Made by a program: the position numbers and the translations under genes
The notes under the pieces: generated by a model
What the model saw: only the letters and a program-made list of their open reading frames with translations
Database searches by the model: none
What the model was told of the DNA's origin: nothing
In this document: piece after piece, positions 50,929 through 59,994 of the stretch
Position numbering within the stretch: position 1 is the first letter of the stretch
Layout: each line of letters opens with the position of its first letter
Source of the DNA: HRBIN16 sp049969495
Lineage (GTDB): Bacteria; Armatimonadota; HRBIN16
Length of the DNA stretch: 64,000 bases
Assembly: GCA_049969495.1 (NCBI GenBank)
Contig: JBMFOT010000010.1
Coordinates: forward strand, 1-64,000
Direction: 5' to 3'

Positions 50929-52368
50929 CTATCTCGCCCTGCGCACCTGCACCTGCCGGAAACGGGCGGTCGCTGCGCCGTGCGTCATCTGTGCAATCTG
51001 CATCGGGTCGCCCTTGCCACAGTTTAGCACCCCATTGGGCACCCAGAACCGCTCGTCGCAGATGGCGTCGCACGAGTTCCAGAACCGCTCCGTGATGCTG
51101 TGGTAGGTGACGTTTTTCAACATGTGCACCCGTTTGCCGTTCTTGATGCGCCAGAAAGCGTCCCCGCCGAACTGGAAGTTCTGGCGCATCTGGTCGATGG
51201 AGAAGCTGCCCATGCCCTCGATGTAGATGCCGTCTTTGGTATCTGCAATCAGCTCTTCGGGGCTGAGCGGCTCTTTGCCCGGCATCAGGCTGAGGTTCGG
51301 CTGGCGCACGATGGGGATACTGCCCCAGCTGTCCGCGCGGGTGGAGCCGGTGCTACGCGGCATCCCGATTTCCGCCGCCACCTCTCGGCTGGTGCTGTAG
51401 CCACAGAAGATACCATCTTGGACGATATACCACCGCTGGCATTCCACCCCATCGTCGTCGAAGCCCTGCGTGGCTAAACCGCCGGGAAAGGTGTTATCCG
51501 CCACAAAGTTCACGATGGGCGAGCCGTACTGCAGCTTGTGCAGCTTGTCGGGCGTGGCGAAACTGCGTCCCGCCAACGACTCCTCATAGCCCAGCGCGCG
51601 GTCTAGCTCCGTCGGATGCCCCACCGACTCGTGCATCGTCAGCGCGAGGTTCAGCGGGTCCAGCACCAGGTCGGTGACCATATCGTCCACCTCTGGGGCT
51701 TTCAGATGCTCCAGTGCCTGTTGTGCCACCCGCTCGGTGTGGTTGAGCAGGTCTTCGACGTGGATGTTCTCGTAGCCCTTCGTCATCGGTGGTGGGGCGT
51801 AGGTGCGGCTGCGTGCATCGCCCTCACCGACGGCGGTAGCGGTGTAACCGGTGGCGGTAGTATAGATAAGGCTGTCCATCAGGGAGCCTTCCGTGTTCGC
51901 GAAGATGCGCTCCTCGCGCTTGAACAGCATGTAACTGTTCGCCTTCTTGATGCCCGCGTGTTTCAGCAGAGCCTGATTGATCTGTAGCAACAGCCCCACC
52001 TTCGTGTCTACCGGCACGCTGAAGGGGTCTATCTCACACGCCGAGCGGAAGCTCATCTGGTGCACCGGCTCGGGTGCCAGCTGCACGGGTCTGTTTCGGG
52101 CAGACGCGCTGGCTCTGGCAATAGCCACCGCCTCCGTTGCCACGCGCTGAACCTCTTCGGGGGTCAGCACCGAACTGCCCGCAAAGCCCCATGCGCCGTC
52201 GGCGATGACACGCACACCGATGCCCCAGTCTTCGCTGTCCACCAGCTGGCTCACGCGCTGGTCTTCACAGGCGATATGTTGCCGCCGGTAGCGCACGATA
52301 CGCGCGTCCGCGTAACTGGCTCCCTTCTGTTTGGCAGTATCTATGGCTAAGAGTACAAGGTCTTCCAT
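50929..52368 (-). CDS. tldD: TldD/PmbA family metalloprotease subunit
   Basis: 479 residues from ATG 52368 (GGGAGG eleven bases upstream); the frame is open to 52398 but that overlaps the preceding stop. Metal site HESVGHPTELDRALG matches the HExxxH of TldD. Other family features are KGASYADARIVRYRRQ near the start and GYSTSREVAAEIG. TldD normally pairs with TldE; no partner gene is nearby. The family trims peptides, for example modified antibiotics and antitoxins. Confidence 0.92.
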   Translation of the reverse strand: MEDLVLLAIDTAKQKGASYADARIVRYRRQHIACEDQRVSQLVDSEDWGIGVRVIADGAWGFAGSSVLTPEEVQRVATEAVAIARASASARNRPVQLAPEPVHQMSFRSACEIDPFSVPVDTKVGLLLQINQALLKHAGIKKANSYMLFKREERIFANTEGSLMDSLIYTTATGYTATAVGEGDARSRTYAPPPMTKGYENIHVEDLLNHTERVAQQALEHLKAPEVDDMVTDLVLDPLNLALTMHESVGHPTELDRALGYEESLAGRSFATPDKLHKLQYGSPIVNFVADNTFPGGLATQGFDDDGVECQRWYIVQDGIFCGYSTSREVAAEIGMPRSTGSTRADSWGSIPIVRQPNLSLMPGKEPLSPEELIADTKDGIYIEGMGSFSIDQMRQNFQFGGDAFWRIKNGKRVHMLKNVTYHSITERFWNSCDAICDERFWVPNGVLNCGKGDPMQIAQMTHGAATARFRQVQVRRAR

Positions 52369-52387
52369 GGTATACAAGTCCTCCCTG

Positions 52388-53206
52388 CTAAATCTCACTC
52401 AACCACCTCTGCAAATCCTGAACCGCCTGACGGATGTCGCGAATCTGTTGCTCGCCGCTGATTTCGCGCTCGATGATGAGCTCACCGTCGAAGCCTATCT
52501 CTTTTAGTCGCTTCAGAAACTCCGGGAAGCGCACTTTGCCCTGTCCTACCGGCACTTCGTGTCCCAGATGGTCACCGTCGGTGGGGTACAGTCCGTCCTT
52601 CACATGCACATTGCGCACCCACTTGCCGATAACGTCCAGCGCATCGATCGGGTTGCCCTTGCCGTACAGAATCAAGTTCGCCGGGTCCAGGTTGACGCCC
52701 AGATTGTCCGTGCCCACCCGTTGGATGGTGCGCAGCAGTACCACAGGGGTCTCCTGACCGGTTTCAAACCAGAAGCCGATGCCCAGTTGCTGGCAGTATT
52801 GTGCTACCTCGCGAATGGCATCTACCACCGGTGGGTATTCAGGGTCGGTCATGTTTTCAGGAATGAAACCGCAGTGGGTGATAATCGCCGGTGCGCCGAT
52901 CCACGAGGCGAAGTCCGCCCATCGCTTGAGCTCCTCCACCCGCTGCGCACGATATTCGGGCGGCACCAGCCCCAGCGTCACCGGTCCGCGCGTGAAGTTC
53001 CATTCAGCAGGTCCGCTCCAGCCTGCCCAGACCGCGCACACCCGCACGCCCGTCTTTGCGGATTCGTCCACCACCGTCTGCGCCACCTCGCGCGTGGCAA
53101 GTGACAGGTCCCAGCAGGCGAGCTGGCACACCTTCAATCCGAACTGAGCCACATGGTCAAAGCATCTGCCACCGTTCCTCAAGCTGTTGATGACGCCGAT
53201 TTCCAT
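52388..53206 (-). CDS. sugar phosphate isomerase/epimerase
   Basis: 272 residues from ATG 53206 with AGGAGGAG seven bases upstream; the longer frame to 53329 overlaps the divergent cysteine desulfurase gene. TIM-barrel family features: ITHCGFIPENMTDPEYPPVV, IGFWFETGQETPVVLLRTI, GVNLDPANLILYGKGNPIDA, NVHVKDGLYP and FDGELIIEREISGEQQ. Metal ligands Glu, Asp, His and Glu are in the expected places. The substrate is unknown. Confidence 0.9.
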   Translation of the reverse strand: MEIGVINSLRNGGRCFDHVAQFGLKVCQLACWDLSLATREVAQTVVDESAKTGVRVCAVWAGWSGPAEWNFTRGPVTLGLVPPEYRAQRVEELKRWADFASWIGAPAIITHCGFIPENMTDPEYPPVVDAIREVAQYCQQLGIGFWFETGQETPVVLLRTIQRVGTDNLGVNLDPANLILYGKGNPIDALDVIGKWVRNVHVKDGLYPTDGDHLGHEVPVGQGKVRFPEFLKRLKEIGFDGELIIEREISGEQQIRDIRQAVQDLQRWLSEI

Positions 53207-53276
53207 CTGCTTTCTCCTCCTCAACGCCGTACAGTATCCGCTTCGGGATAACAGGAGCGATTTCCTGCTGTACGGG

Positions 53277-53282
53277 TATAAT
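53277..53282 (+). promoter_or_regulatory. TATAAT -10 box seven bases before the desulfurase start
   Basis: TATAAT at 53277-53282 places a transcription start at about 53289-53290, on the GTG itself, and no ribosome site precedes the gene. A leaderless message is therefore likely. The -35 region is weak. Confidence 0.45.
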
Positions 53283-53289
53283 CGCTCTG

Positions 53290-54462
53290 GTGAAGAAGAT
53301 GCGTAGCGTTTACCTGGACCACGCAGCAACCACGCCCATCGCCCCCGAAGTGCGCGAGGCGGTGGCGCAGGCGATGGAGGAGTGCTGGGGCAATCCGTCC
53401 AGCCTGCACCTGTTCGGCAGGAAGGCTCGTGACCTGCTGGATGAGGCGCGGGTGACCATCGCGCACGCGCTGGGCTGCCTCGATGCGGAGATATTCTTCA
53501 CCTGCAGCGGCACCGAGTCGGACAACATGGCGGTATTCGGCGCGGCGCGGGTGGCTCCCCCGCACAAAAGGCACGTCGTGACTACCGCCATAGAGCATCA
53601 TGCGGTGCTCCATGCCTGCCAACGCCTTCAGCAGGAGGGGTGGGATGTCACGTACCTGCCCGTAGACCGCTACGGTATGGTGGCCCCCGACGATGTACGA
53701 CGCGCGCTCCGTGAAGACACCTGGCTGGTCAGCGTGATGCACGCCAACAACGAAATCGGCACGGTGCAACCTGTGCGCGAGATTGCCCTGCTGTGCCGGG
53801 AGCGAGGCGTGTGGTTCCACTGTGATGCGGTGCAGACGTTCGGACTGCTGGACGTGAGGGTAGAAGACCTGGGCGTGGATATGCTCTCGGTGTCGGCGCA
53901 CAAGCTGTATGGACCGAAGGGAGTGGGTGCGCTGTACCTGCGCGGCGGGGTGAAGATTGCGCCGTTGCTGGTAGGTGGGGCGCAGGAGCGTGAGATGCGT
54001 GCGGGCACAGAGAACGTGCCTGCCATCGCCGGTTTCGCGAAGGCGGTGGAACTGAGCCGGAGCCGTTATCTGTGCGCCAGCGAGCGGATATGGCAGCTAC
54101 GTGAGCGGCTGAGGATGCGCTTGCAAGAGAGGGTATCGGAGCTGCAGGTGAACGGACACCCTCAACAGTGCCATCCCGGTATCCTCAGCGTGACCTTCGA
54201 GGGCGTCTCGGCGGAGAGCCTCTTGATTGCGCTGGATCGGCGCGGCGTCGCCGCTTCGGCGGGGGCGGCGTGTAGCGCAGGCTCCATCGAACCCTCGCAT
54301 GTGCTGCTGGCTCTGGGGATGAGTGAAGAGCAGGCGATGAGCACCATCCGCCTCAGTTTGGGCAGGGCAAATACACCGGAGGAGATAGACTTCGCGGCGG
54401 AGGTGATTGCGGAAGAGGTCAGCCGGTTGCGACGGCAAACCGTTGCACCTGCTCCCGTATAG
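53290..54462 (+). CDS. cysteine desulfurase (NifS/IscS family)
   Basis: 390 residues. SVYLDHAATTPIAPEVREAV opening, PLP lysine Lys205 in SVSAHKLYGPKG, and the catalytic Cys328 in GAACSAGSIEPSHVL. It removes sulfur from cysteine for Fe-S cluster, thiouridine or other thio-cofactor synthesis. GTG 53290 or ATG 53299 could be the start; neither has a ribosome site. No IscU or MnmA gene adjoins it, so the sulfur acceptor is unknown. Confidence 0.94.
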   Translation: MKKMRSVYLDHAATTPIAPEVREAVAQAMEECWGNPSSLHLFGRKARDLLDEARVTIAHALGCLDAEIFFTCSGTESDNMAVFGAARVAPPHKRHVVTTAIEHHAVLHACQRLQQEGWDVTYLPVDRYGMVAPDDVRRALREDTWLVSVMHANNEIGTVQPVREIALLCRERGVWFHCDAVQTFGLLDVRVEDLGVDMLSVSAHKLYGPKGVGALYLRGGVKIAPLLVGGAQEREMRAGTENVPAIAGFAKAVELSRSRYLCASERIWQLRERLRMRLQERVSELQVNGHPQQCHPGILSVTFEGVSAESLLIALDRRGVAASAGAACSAGSIEPSHVLLALGMSEEQAMSTIRLSLGRANTPEEIDFAAEVIAEEVSRLRRQTVAPAPV

Positions 54463-54506
54463 GACACTTAGCCCATCGCTGGGGGAGCCGCGGAACGCTC
54501 CCGCAG

Positions 54507-54536
54507 TTGCATCTACCCCTCTGTAAAGCATATAAT
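54507..54536 (+). promoter_or_regulatory. promoter of the ANTAR regulator/histidine kinase operon
   Basis: TTGCAT (54507-54512), 18-bp spacer, TATAAT (54531-54536), 48 bases before the regulator ATG. A GGGAGC-N8-GCTCCC stem (54483-54502) just upstream may end the desulfurase transcript. Confidence 0.6.
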
Positions 54537-54583
54537 TAAGGTAAATATGGCAACGTCACGAAGCACGAGGGGGGAGTATACGC

Positions 54584-55165
54584 ATGGGCAACGGCACACT
54601 TCGCGTTCTGATTGCCGACGATGAACCCATTATCCGTCTGGACCTGAAGAACATGCTCGAATCGCTGGGGTACGAGGTCGTCGCCGAGGCGGGTGATGGC
54701 GTCTCGGCAGTAGAAGCGGCGCGCACCCTGAAGCCCGACGTGGCGATTCTGGACATCAAGATGCCCGGCATGGACGGCATCGATGCGGCCAACGTTCTGA
54801 ACGGCGAGAAGATTGCGCCGGTGGTGTTGCTGACCGCTTTCAGCGACCTAGACCTGATTAACCGTGCGAAAGAGGCGGGGGTGTTCGCCTATCTGGTCAA
54901 GCCGTTCCGCGAGAACGACCTGCGTCCTGCCATCGAAATCGCCATCTCGCGCTACAAGGAGTTCCTCGCGCTGGAGGAGGAGGTCAACGAGCTGGAAGAC
55001 AAGCTGGAGACGCGCAAGCTGATCGAGCGCGCCAAGGGTATCCTGATGGACCAGTACGGCTTGAAGGAGCAAGAGGCGTTCCGCCGTATTCAGGTACAGA
55101 GCATGAACACGCGCAAGTCGATGAAGGAAATCGCCGAAGCCATCATCATTGCGCACAGCGTGTAG
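54584..55165 (+). CDS. response regulator with ANTAR RNA-binding domain
   Basis: 193 residues. Receiver domain with acidic pocket ADDEP, phosphoacceptor Asp57 in LDIKMPG and the conserved Lys in LVKPF. A short coiled coil (EEVNELEDKLETRKLIERAK) leads into the ANTAR domain (GILMDQYGLKEQEAFRRIQV, MKEIAEAII). ANTAR regulators antagonise transcription terminators by binding paired RNA hairpins. It lies directly before a HisKA_2 kinase, the same pairing as PdtaR/PdtaS. No ANTAR target hairpin pair was obvious nearby. Confidence 0.93.
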   Translation: MGNGTLRVLIADDEPIIRLDLKNMLESLGYEVVAEAGDGVSAVEAARTLKPDVAILDIKMPGMDGIDAANVLNGEKIAPVVLLTAFSDLDLINRAKEAGVFAYLVKPFRENDLRPAIEIAISRYKEFLALEEEVNELEDKLETRKLIERAKGILMDQYGLKEQEAFRRIQVQSMNTRKSMKEIAEAIIIAHSV

Positions 55166-56989
55166 GTGCATATGCGTTTCCGACCGAACCTGCGATTGCG
55201 CAAGACCATGCGCCTGTTCCGTCGTAACCCGCGCGGTGACTCCGCAGAGGACGTGGCTCTGCTGGTAGAGGAGCTTCACGCGAAGGAGCGTCAACTGCTG
55301 GAGGCACAGCGCGTCATTCAGCAGCTCCAGGAGCAGCTGGAGGAACAGGCGGCGGAGGTAGACGCGCTCCGGCGCATCGGCGCGGCGGTCGGTTCGGCGT
55401 TCGAGGTGGATGAGACCCTGAACGCGCTGGTGGAGGTGGCTCTGCGCCTCACCGGCACCGAGTCCTGCCATATCTATCTGCTGAACGAAAACCGCACCGA
55501 GCTGGTGCTTCGTGCCGCCGATGAAGAGGCACGCCCGATGGTGGGCAAAATCCGGCTAAAGGTCGGTGAGGGCATCACCGGCTGGGTGGCGCGCGAAAAG
55601 CGTTACGTGGCAGTGCCTCGCGAAGCGTACAAAGACCACCGCTTCAAATACTTCCCCGAAATGCGCGAGGGCGAGTACGAGTCCATGCTGGCTGTGCCTT
55701 TGTTGCATAACAACGAGGTCATCGGCGTCATCAATGTACGCACCCACCGCCCGCATGAATACAGCCGCAATCAGGTGCGCATCCTCTCGAACATCGCGGC
55801 GCAGGTGGCGGGCGTCATCGAGCGTTCGCGCCGCCTGCAGCAGCTGGAACGACATGCCGAGCAGGTATCCACTCTCACCGAAATCACCCGCCAGATTGCC
55901 GGCAATCTCTATCTGGAAGAGATCCTGCAGTTTTTGGTGAACATGACCGCGCAAGCAATGGGCTATAAGGTATGCACGGTGATGCTCATCGACGAGGAGC
56001 GCAGGGAGCTGGTGCTCAAAGCCACCTCCAGCAAGAGCCAGGAGTATATCTCCAAGCCGAACATCCCTATCGGGGAGAGCATTGCCGGACGCGCCGCGCA
56101 ACAGGGTCGCATTGTCACGGTGCAAGACGTGAAAGAGCATCCGGAGTATCGGTTTGCCGACATCGCCGCCAGAGAGGGGCTGTGTTCGCTGGCATGTATT
56201 CCCCTGCGCACCAAAGGGAAGACACTGGGCGTGCTGAACTGTTACACCGAACGCCCGCACGATTTCACGGAAGAGGAGCTGAACGTGCTGATGGCGCTGG
56301 CAAACCAGGCGGCGGTGGCGGTAGAACACGCTAAGCTGAGCCTGCGCTCCGCTATCCTGCAGGAGATGCACCACCGCGTCAAAAACAACCTGCAACAGGT
56401 CGCCAGCCTGCTGCGCTTGCAGATGCACTATGCGGAAGGAGCCAGCGCGAAAGAGGTGCTCAACGAAAGCCTCAGCCGTATCCTCGCTATCGCCACCGTA
56501 CATGATTTACTGTCTCGCGAGGACCTGGATATGGTTCCCATCAAGCGACTGGCGGAGACCATCCTGTTCCACACCCAGCAGGGCTTAGTCCCACCGCACA
56601 AGCACATCGACACGCGCGTCATCGGCGATGATTTCTTACTGCCGTTGCAACAGGCGACCTCCTTCGCACTCATATTGAACGAGCTGGTACAAAACGCGGT
56701 AGAGCATGGCTTCCGTGACCTGGACAGCGGGCGCATCACCGTCACCATCCGGGAGGAGCCCGAACGCTACTGCCTGACCGTGGTAAACGATGGCACCCCT
56801 CTGCCCGATAGCTTTGACCCCCGCAAAACGATGACGTTAGGGTTACGCATTGTGGATGACCTGGTACGCAGTGGACTTCAGGGCACATTTGACATGTTTA
56901 ATAGCGAAGAGGGTATCTGCGCCCAGGTGATGTTTCCCAAAGGAGATGGTTCTGCAAACGCTGATCGGAGGCTACGAGCACATGAATGA
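55166..56989 (+). CDS. cytosolic sensor histidine kinase, two GAF domains and HisKA_2
   Basis: 607 residues. A basic start, coiled coil (about 28-68), GAF domain 1 (about 75-215), GAF domain 2 (about 235-390), then the HisKA_2 block EMHHRVKNNLQQVASLLRLQ (phospho-acceptor His near 402) and a HATPase_c domain with LNELVQNAVEHGF and GLRIVDDLV. No membrane segment, so it senses a cytosolic or diffusible ligand. The GTG directly follows the regulator stop; ATG 55172 or 55208 are alternative starts. It is expected to phosphorylate the preceding ANTAR regulator. Confidence 0.93.
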   Translation: MHMRFRPNLRLRKTMRLFRRNPRGDSAEDVALLVEELHAKERQLLEAQRVIQQLQEQLEEQAAEVDALRRIGAAVGSAFEVDETLNALVEVALRLTGTESCHIYLLNENRTELVLRAADEEARPMVGKIRLKVGEGITGWVAREKRYVAVPREAYKDHRFKYFPEMREGEYESMLAVPLLHNNEVIGVINVRTHRPHEYSRNQVRILSNIAAQVAGVIERSRRLQQLERHAEQVSTLTEITRQIAGNLYLEEILQFLVNMTAQAMGYKVCTVMLIDEERRELVLKATSSKSQEYISKPNIPIGESIAGRAAQQGRIVTVQDVKEHPEYRFADIAAREGLCSLACIPLRTKGKTLGVLNCYTERPHDFTEEELNVLMALANQAAVAVEHAKLSLRSAILQEMHHRVKNNLQQVASLLRLQMHYAEGASAKEVLNESLSRILAIATVHDLLSREDLDMVPIKRLAETILFHTQQGLVPPHKHIDTRVIGDDFLLPLQQATSFALILNELVQNAVEHGFRDLDSGRITVTIREEPERYCLTVVNDGTPLPDSFDPRKTMTLGLRIVDDLVRSGLQGTFDMFNSEEGICAQVMFPKGDGSANADRRLRAHE

Positions 56990-57689
56990 TGCGCTGAGGC
57001 AGATATACGAGTTGCAAAAGATAGATGTGCTGCTCGCTCATGTGGCATCGCGTCTGCGCAAGCTGGATAGCGGTGAGGTGTTGAAACAGGCGGCGGAGGC
57101 AGCAGCCGTCACCTACGAGAAAACCGTTGCCGAGCACAAGCGTCTGAGCGCCGACCTGCACGATGCGGAACTGGAATTGCGCTCGGTGGAAGAGAAGCTG
57201 AAAAGCTTCGAGCAGAAGCTGTGGAGTGGAACGGTGCGTAACCCCAAAGAGCTGGAGAACCTGGAAAAGGAAGTGAACGCGCTCAAACGTCAGCGTTCGC
57301 GTCTGGACGAACGTGTGCTGCAGCTGATGGATGCGGTGGAAGATTCCGAGAAGGCAGTGGAGCAGGCACGCAAACAGAAGGAAGAGACCGAGCACACCTA
57401 TCAGAAGCATGTGGAAGCATATCTCGCCGAGAAGCGCAAGCTGGAAGCGGAGGGCGTGCGTCTTAAGCAGGAACGGCAGAAGCTGGCATCACAGTGTGAC
57501 CCCCAGCTGCTGCAGCGATATGAGTCCATCCGCCAGCGTCACGGAGGCATCGGCATTTCGCGCGTGGAGGGCGACTCTTGCATGGTGTGCCATACCCGAA
57601 TCAGCACCAGTGCCCTGCGAGCCATCAAGAGTGGACAGGTAGTGCAATGCGAAAACTGCCAGCGACTGCTGTACATGGAGGGGGCCTAG
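56982..57689 (+). CDS. coiled-coil protein with C4 zinc ribbon (CdsZ/DUF164 type)
   Basis: 235 residues from ATG 56982 (GGAGG ten bases upstream); the frame is open from 56946. A long two-stranded coiled coil (about 1-175) with GTVRNPKELENLEKEVNAL, the typical turn of the family, precedes the zinc ribbon CMVCHT...CENCQRLLY. Overlaps the kinase end by 8 bases. The family is widespread and linked to type III secretion chaperoning or RNA metabolism in different bacteria; the role here is unknown. Confidence 0.92.
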   Translation: MNDALRQIYELQKIDVLLAHVASRLRKLDSGEVLKQAAEAAAVTYEKTVAEHKRLSADLHDAELELRSVEEKLKSFEQKLWSGTVRNPKELENLEKEVNALKRQRSRLDERVLQLMDAVEDSEKAVEQARKQKEETEHTYQKHVEAYLAEKRKLEAEGVRLKQERQKLASQCDPQLLQRYESIRQRHGGIGISRVEGDSCMVCHTRISTSALRAIKSGQVVQCENCQRLLYMEGA

Positions 57690-57693
57690 GGAA

Positions 57694-58587
57694 ATGGTAG
57701 AGGTGCTGGAAGGCGATTGTATCCATCATCTTCGCCTGCTCTGTGAGAGAGCGGAACCCTTCCACCTCACCTTCCTGGACCCTCCTTTCAACCAGGGCAA
57801 GGAATACGACCTCTTTGAGGATAATCTGCCTCCGGAGACCTACTGGCAGTGGATGGAACAGGTGTGCCAGCTGGTCTATCGCTGTTCCGCGCCCGGCGCA
57901 GCCATCTATTTCATGCAGCGGGAGAAGAACACCGAGCAGGTATTGCGCGTGCTGCGCGAGACGGGGTGGTCGCTCCAGAACCTGATTATCTGGATGAAGC
58001 GCACTTCCGCCGTACCCAACATCAATCGCTACGGGAAGCAGTATCAAATCATTGCCTTCGCGACCAAAGGCGAGGCGGCCCGGGTGTTCCATCGTCTGCG
58101 TATCGATGCCCCCTTGCGCCCAGAGCATCGGCAGCCGCGAGAAGGCGGTGTGTTTGTCACCGACTGCTGGGACGATATTCGGGAGTTAACATCGGGTTAC
58201 TTTGCAGGCGACGAGGCGTTGCGCACACCAAGCGGCGAACGATTCCACAAACAGCAATCACCGATAGCGCTGCTCCTGCGGATTATCCTCTCTTCCACGA
58301 ACCCCGGCGACCGGGTGCTGGACCCATTTGCAGGAACCGGAACGACAGGAGTAGTGGCAGAGCAGCTCGGACGCCACTGTGTGCTGATAGAGAACGCTCC
58401 GCGCAACGTCGCAATGATACGCTGGCGATTGGAGGTGCGGCGACCTGCAGACTCGATAGACAGGTGGCGACACTACTACCGCTTTACGCCGAATCTGGAC
58501 GAAATCTGGCCGGCAGAAGGCACGCTCGCCTGGGGTAGAGAGAAGCAGATGGCGCTTTTTGAGAGACACCTAAGATCGATCAGATAA
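57694..58587 (+). CDS. site-specific DNA methyltransferase (N6-adenine/N4-cytosine, beta-type order)
   Basis: 297 residues. Catalytic motif IV DPPF (Asp29-Phe32) precedes the SAM-binding motif DPFAGTGTTGVVAEQLGR near residue 210, the order of beta-class enzymes such as M.MboII relatives. A target-recognition region lies between (WMKRTSAVPNINRYGKQYQI). It starts 4 bases after the zinc-ribbon gene. No restriction endonuclease is seen beside it, so it is an orphan methylase or part of an incomplete system; the next gene encodes an NYN-type protein remnant. Confidence 0.93.
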   Translation: MVEVLEGDCIHHLRLLCERAEPFHLTFLDPPFNQGKEYDLFEDNLPPETYWQWMEQVCQLVYRCSAPGAAIYFMQREKNTEQVLRVLRETGWSLQNLIIWMKRTSAVPNINRYGKQYQIIAFATKGEAARVFHRLRIDAPLRPEHRQPREGGVFVTDCWDDIRELTSGYFAGDEALRTPSGERFHKQQSPIALLLRIILSSTNPGDRVLDPFAGTGTTGVVAEQLGRHCVLIENAPRNVAMIRWRLEVRRPADSIDRWRHYYRFTPNLDEIWPAEGTLAWGREKQMALFERHLRSIR

Positions 58588-58600
58588 GGAGTTTACGATT

Positions 58601-59122
58601 GTGACTAACTATACTTTCAATCATGCAGGTGGGTATTCCGCCATTTTTATCGATATAGAGAACATCTACTACTACCTGAAAAACAGCGGGGTTGCCGACC
58701 CAGATACTGTCGTTTACGAACTGATACGTCGCACACGCAACTGGCTTCAGCAAAACAGGCAGGAACCCAGTAGCGCTTCCAGTAAACGGTCGCTCTCTTC
58801 CGCTCCATTGCTTACTCCAGGTACAAAAGGTACGTTCCAGCCTCCCACAACCATAGACGACCCGGATACACGCCGCTGTTTGTACATCCTGGTTAACGAG
58901 TACGGCATGTTCTCCGAAATCTGGCTTACCCCCTTCCTACGCCGATTAAATGAGGAGTTCCCTTTGTTAGCGAACCATGAACGACGTGCCTTGATTGCTA
59001 ACCTGGTCGCTGCGGGGGCTATTCGTGTAGAGAGAAGAGAGGGCAATCCTTATCCTTACTCTGTAGCAATCATCAATTGGGACCATCCCACTGTGCATGA
59101 GGTCAACGAGCCACAAACCTAA
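58601..59122 (+). CDS. NYN-winged-helix protein lacking the NYN core (likely deleted)
   Basis: 173 residues from GTG 58601 (AGGAG nine bases upstream). Residues 12-50 (GYSAIFIDIENIYYYLKNSG and the following helix) are the first strand and helix of a NYN/PIN-like RNase domain. Residues 85-173 (CLYILVNEYGMFSEIWLTPF, NLVAAGAIRVERREGNPYPY) are the winged-helix C-terminus usual for such proteins. The ~100 residues between, which hold the remaining acidic catalytic residues, are replaced by a 35-residue Ser/Pro-rich linker. The gene is visibly more AT-rich than its neighbours. In-frame, so a short protein may be made, but RNase activity is unlikely. Confidence 0.7.
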   Translation: MTNYTFNHAGGYSAIFIDIENIYYYLKNSGVADPDTVVYELIRRTRNWLQQNRQEPSSASSKRSLSSAPLLTPGTKGTFQPPTTIDDPDTRRCLYILVNEYGMFSEIWLTPFLRRLNEEFPLLANHERRALIANLVAAGAIRVERREGNPYPYSVAIINWDHPTVHEVNEPQT

Positions 59123-59151
59123 GCCATGAGGACAGACAGGGAGGAACAATC

Positions 59152-59709
59152 ATGCGTCACCCACAGATCGTGCAAGCAGACCGTTCGGTGCTGGTGGTCG
59201 TGGATATGCAGGAGCCTTTCCTACGCCACCTCTTTGAGCGCGAACGGGTCATCGAGAAGTGCCGTCTGTTGATTCAGTCCGCGAACGTGCTGAAGGTTCC
59301 GGTCATCGCCACCCTGCAATACGCCCAGAGGATGGGGGGCGTCATCCCCGAAATCGCCGAGGTGCTTCCCGAAGGTTGCGAACCGATCGACAAGATGTGC
59401 TTCAGCTGCTACGGTTCCGAGCCGTTCCGCGCGGCGCTGATGGCGACCGAGCGCACGCAGGTGGTTCTCTGTGGTGTGGAAGCGCATATTTGTGTGACAC
59501 AAACCGCTCTCGATGCGCAGGCGGCGGGCTTTCAGGTGCAGGTAGCAGAGGATGCGGTCAGTTCGCGCTCGCGCGAGGACTGGCAAATTGCCATGCGTCG
59601 GCTGCGCCATGCGGACGTGGTGGTAACCTGCGCCGAATCGGTCATCTATGAATGGCTGGTGCAGGCGGGCACCGACGAATTCCGGCAGATACTACAGCTC
59701 GTCAAGTGA
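59152..59709 (+). CDS. isochorismatase family hydrolase
   Basis: 185 residues. Catalytic triad in family positions: Asp in LVVVDMQEPF, Lys in PIDKMCFSCYG and Cys in CGVEAHICVTQTALDA. Closest in plan to YcaC-type cysteine hydrolases. The substrate is not predictable. GGGAGG precedes the ATG by seven bases. It lies between the NYN remnant and the mobile-element remnant. Confidence 0.93.
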   Translation: MRHPQIVQADRSVLVVVDMQEPFLRHLFERERVIEKCRLLIQSANVLKVPVIATLQYAQRMGGVIPEIAEVLPEGCEPIDKMCFSCYGSEPFRAALMATERTQVVLCGVEAHICVTQTALDAQAAGFQVQVAEDAVSSRSREDWQIAMRRLRHADVVVTCAESVIYEWLVQAGTDEFRQILQLVK

Positions 59710-59994
59710 CCTCACCCCGGCGAAGCCACAAGGTCGGTGTGGTGCAGCGTGCATCCGAAACGGGGCGCATCGTGCCACCGGATGCCATTGGCAGTACCCA
59801 TTACGGTGCGAACGAAACAATCCGCCATCTTGTGCGTCAATACAAGCGGGATCCTGGGGTGAACTTCTCTATCGTAGACAATACCGGTAGCGAGTTCATT
59901 ATCCGGGATGCCAGGCGATTGCCAGTGCTGAAAGAGGGAACCGTGCAGCAGCAGAGTGAACAGGGCGTGCGCGATGCGTTACAGGAGGCAAGCG

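Noticed and set aside
57694..58587. Complete restriction-modification system
   Set aside because: Only the methylase is recognisable; the following gene is a NYN-type remnant and not a restriction endonuclease.
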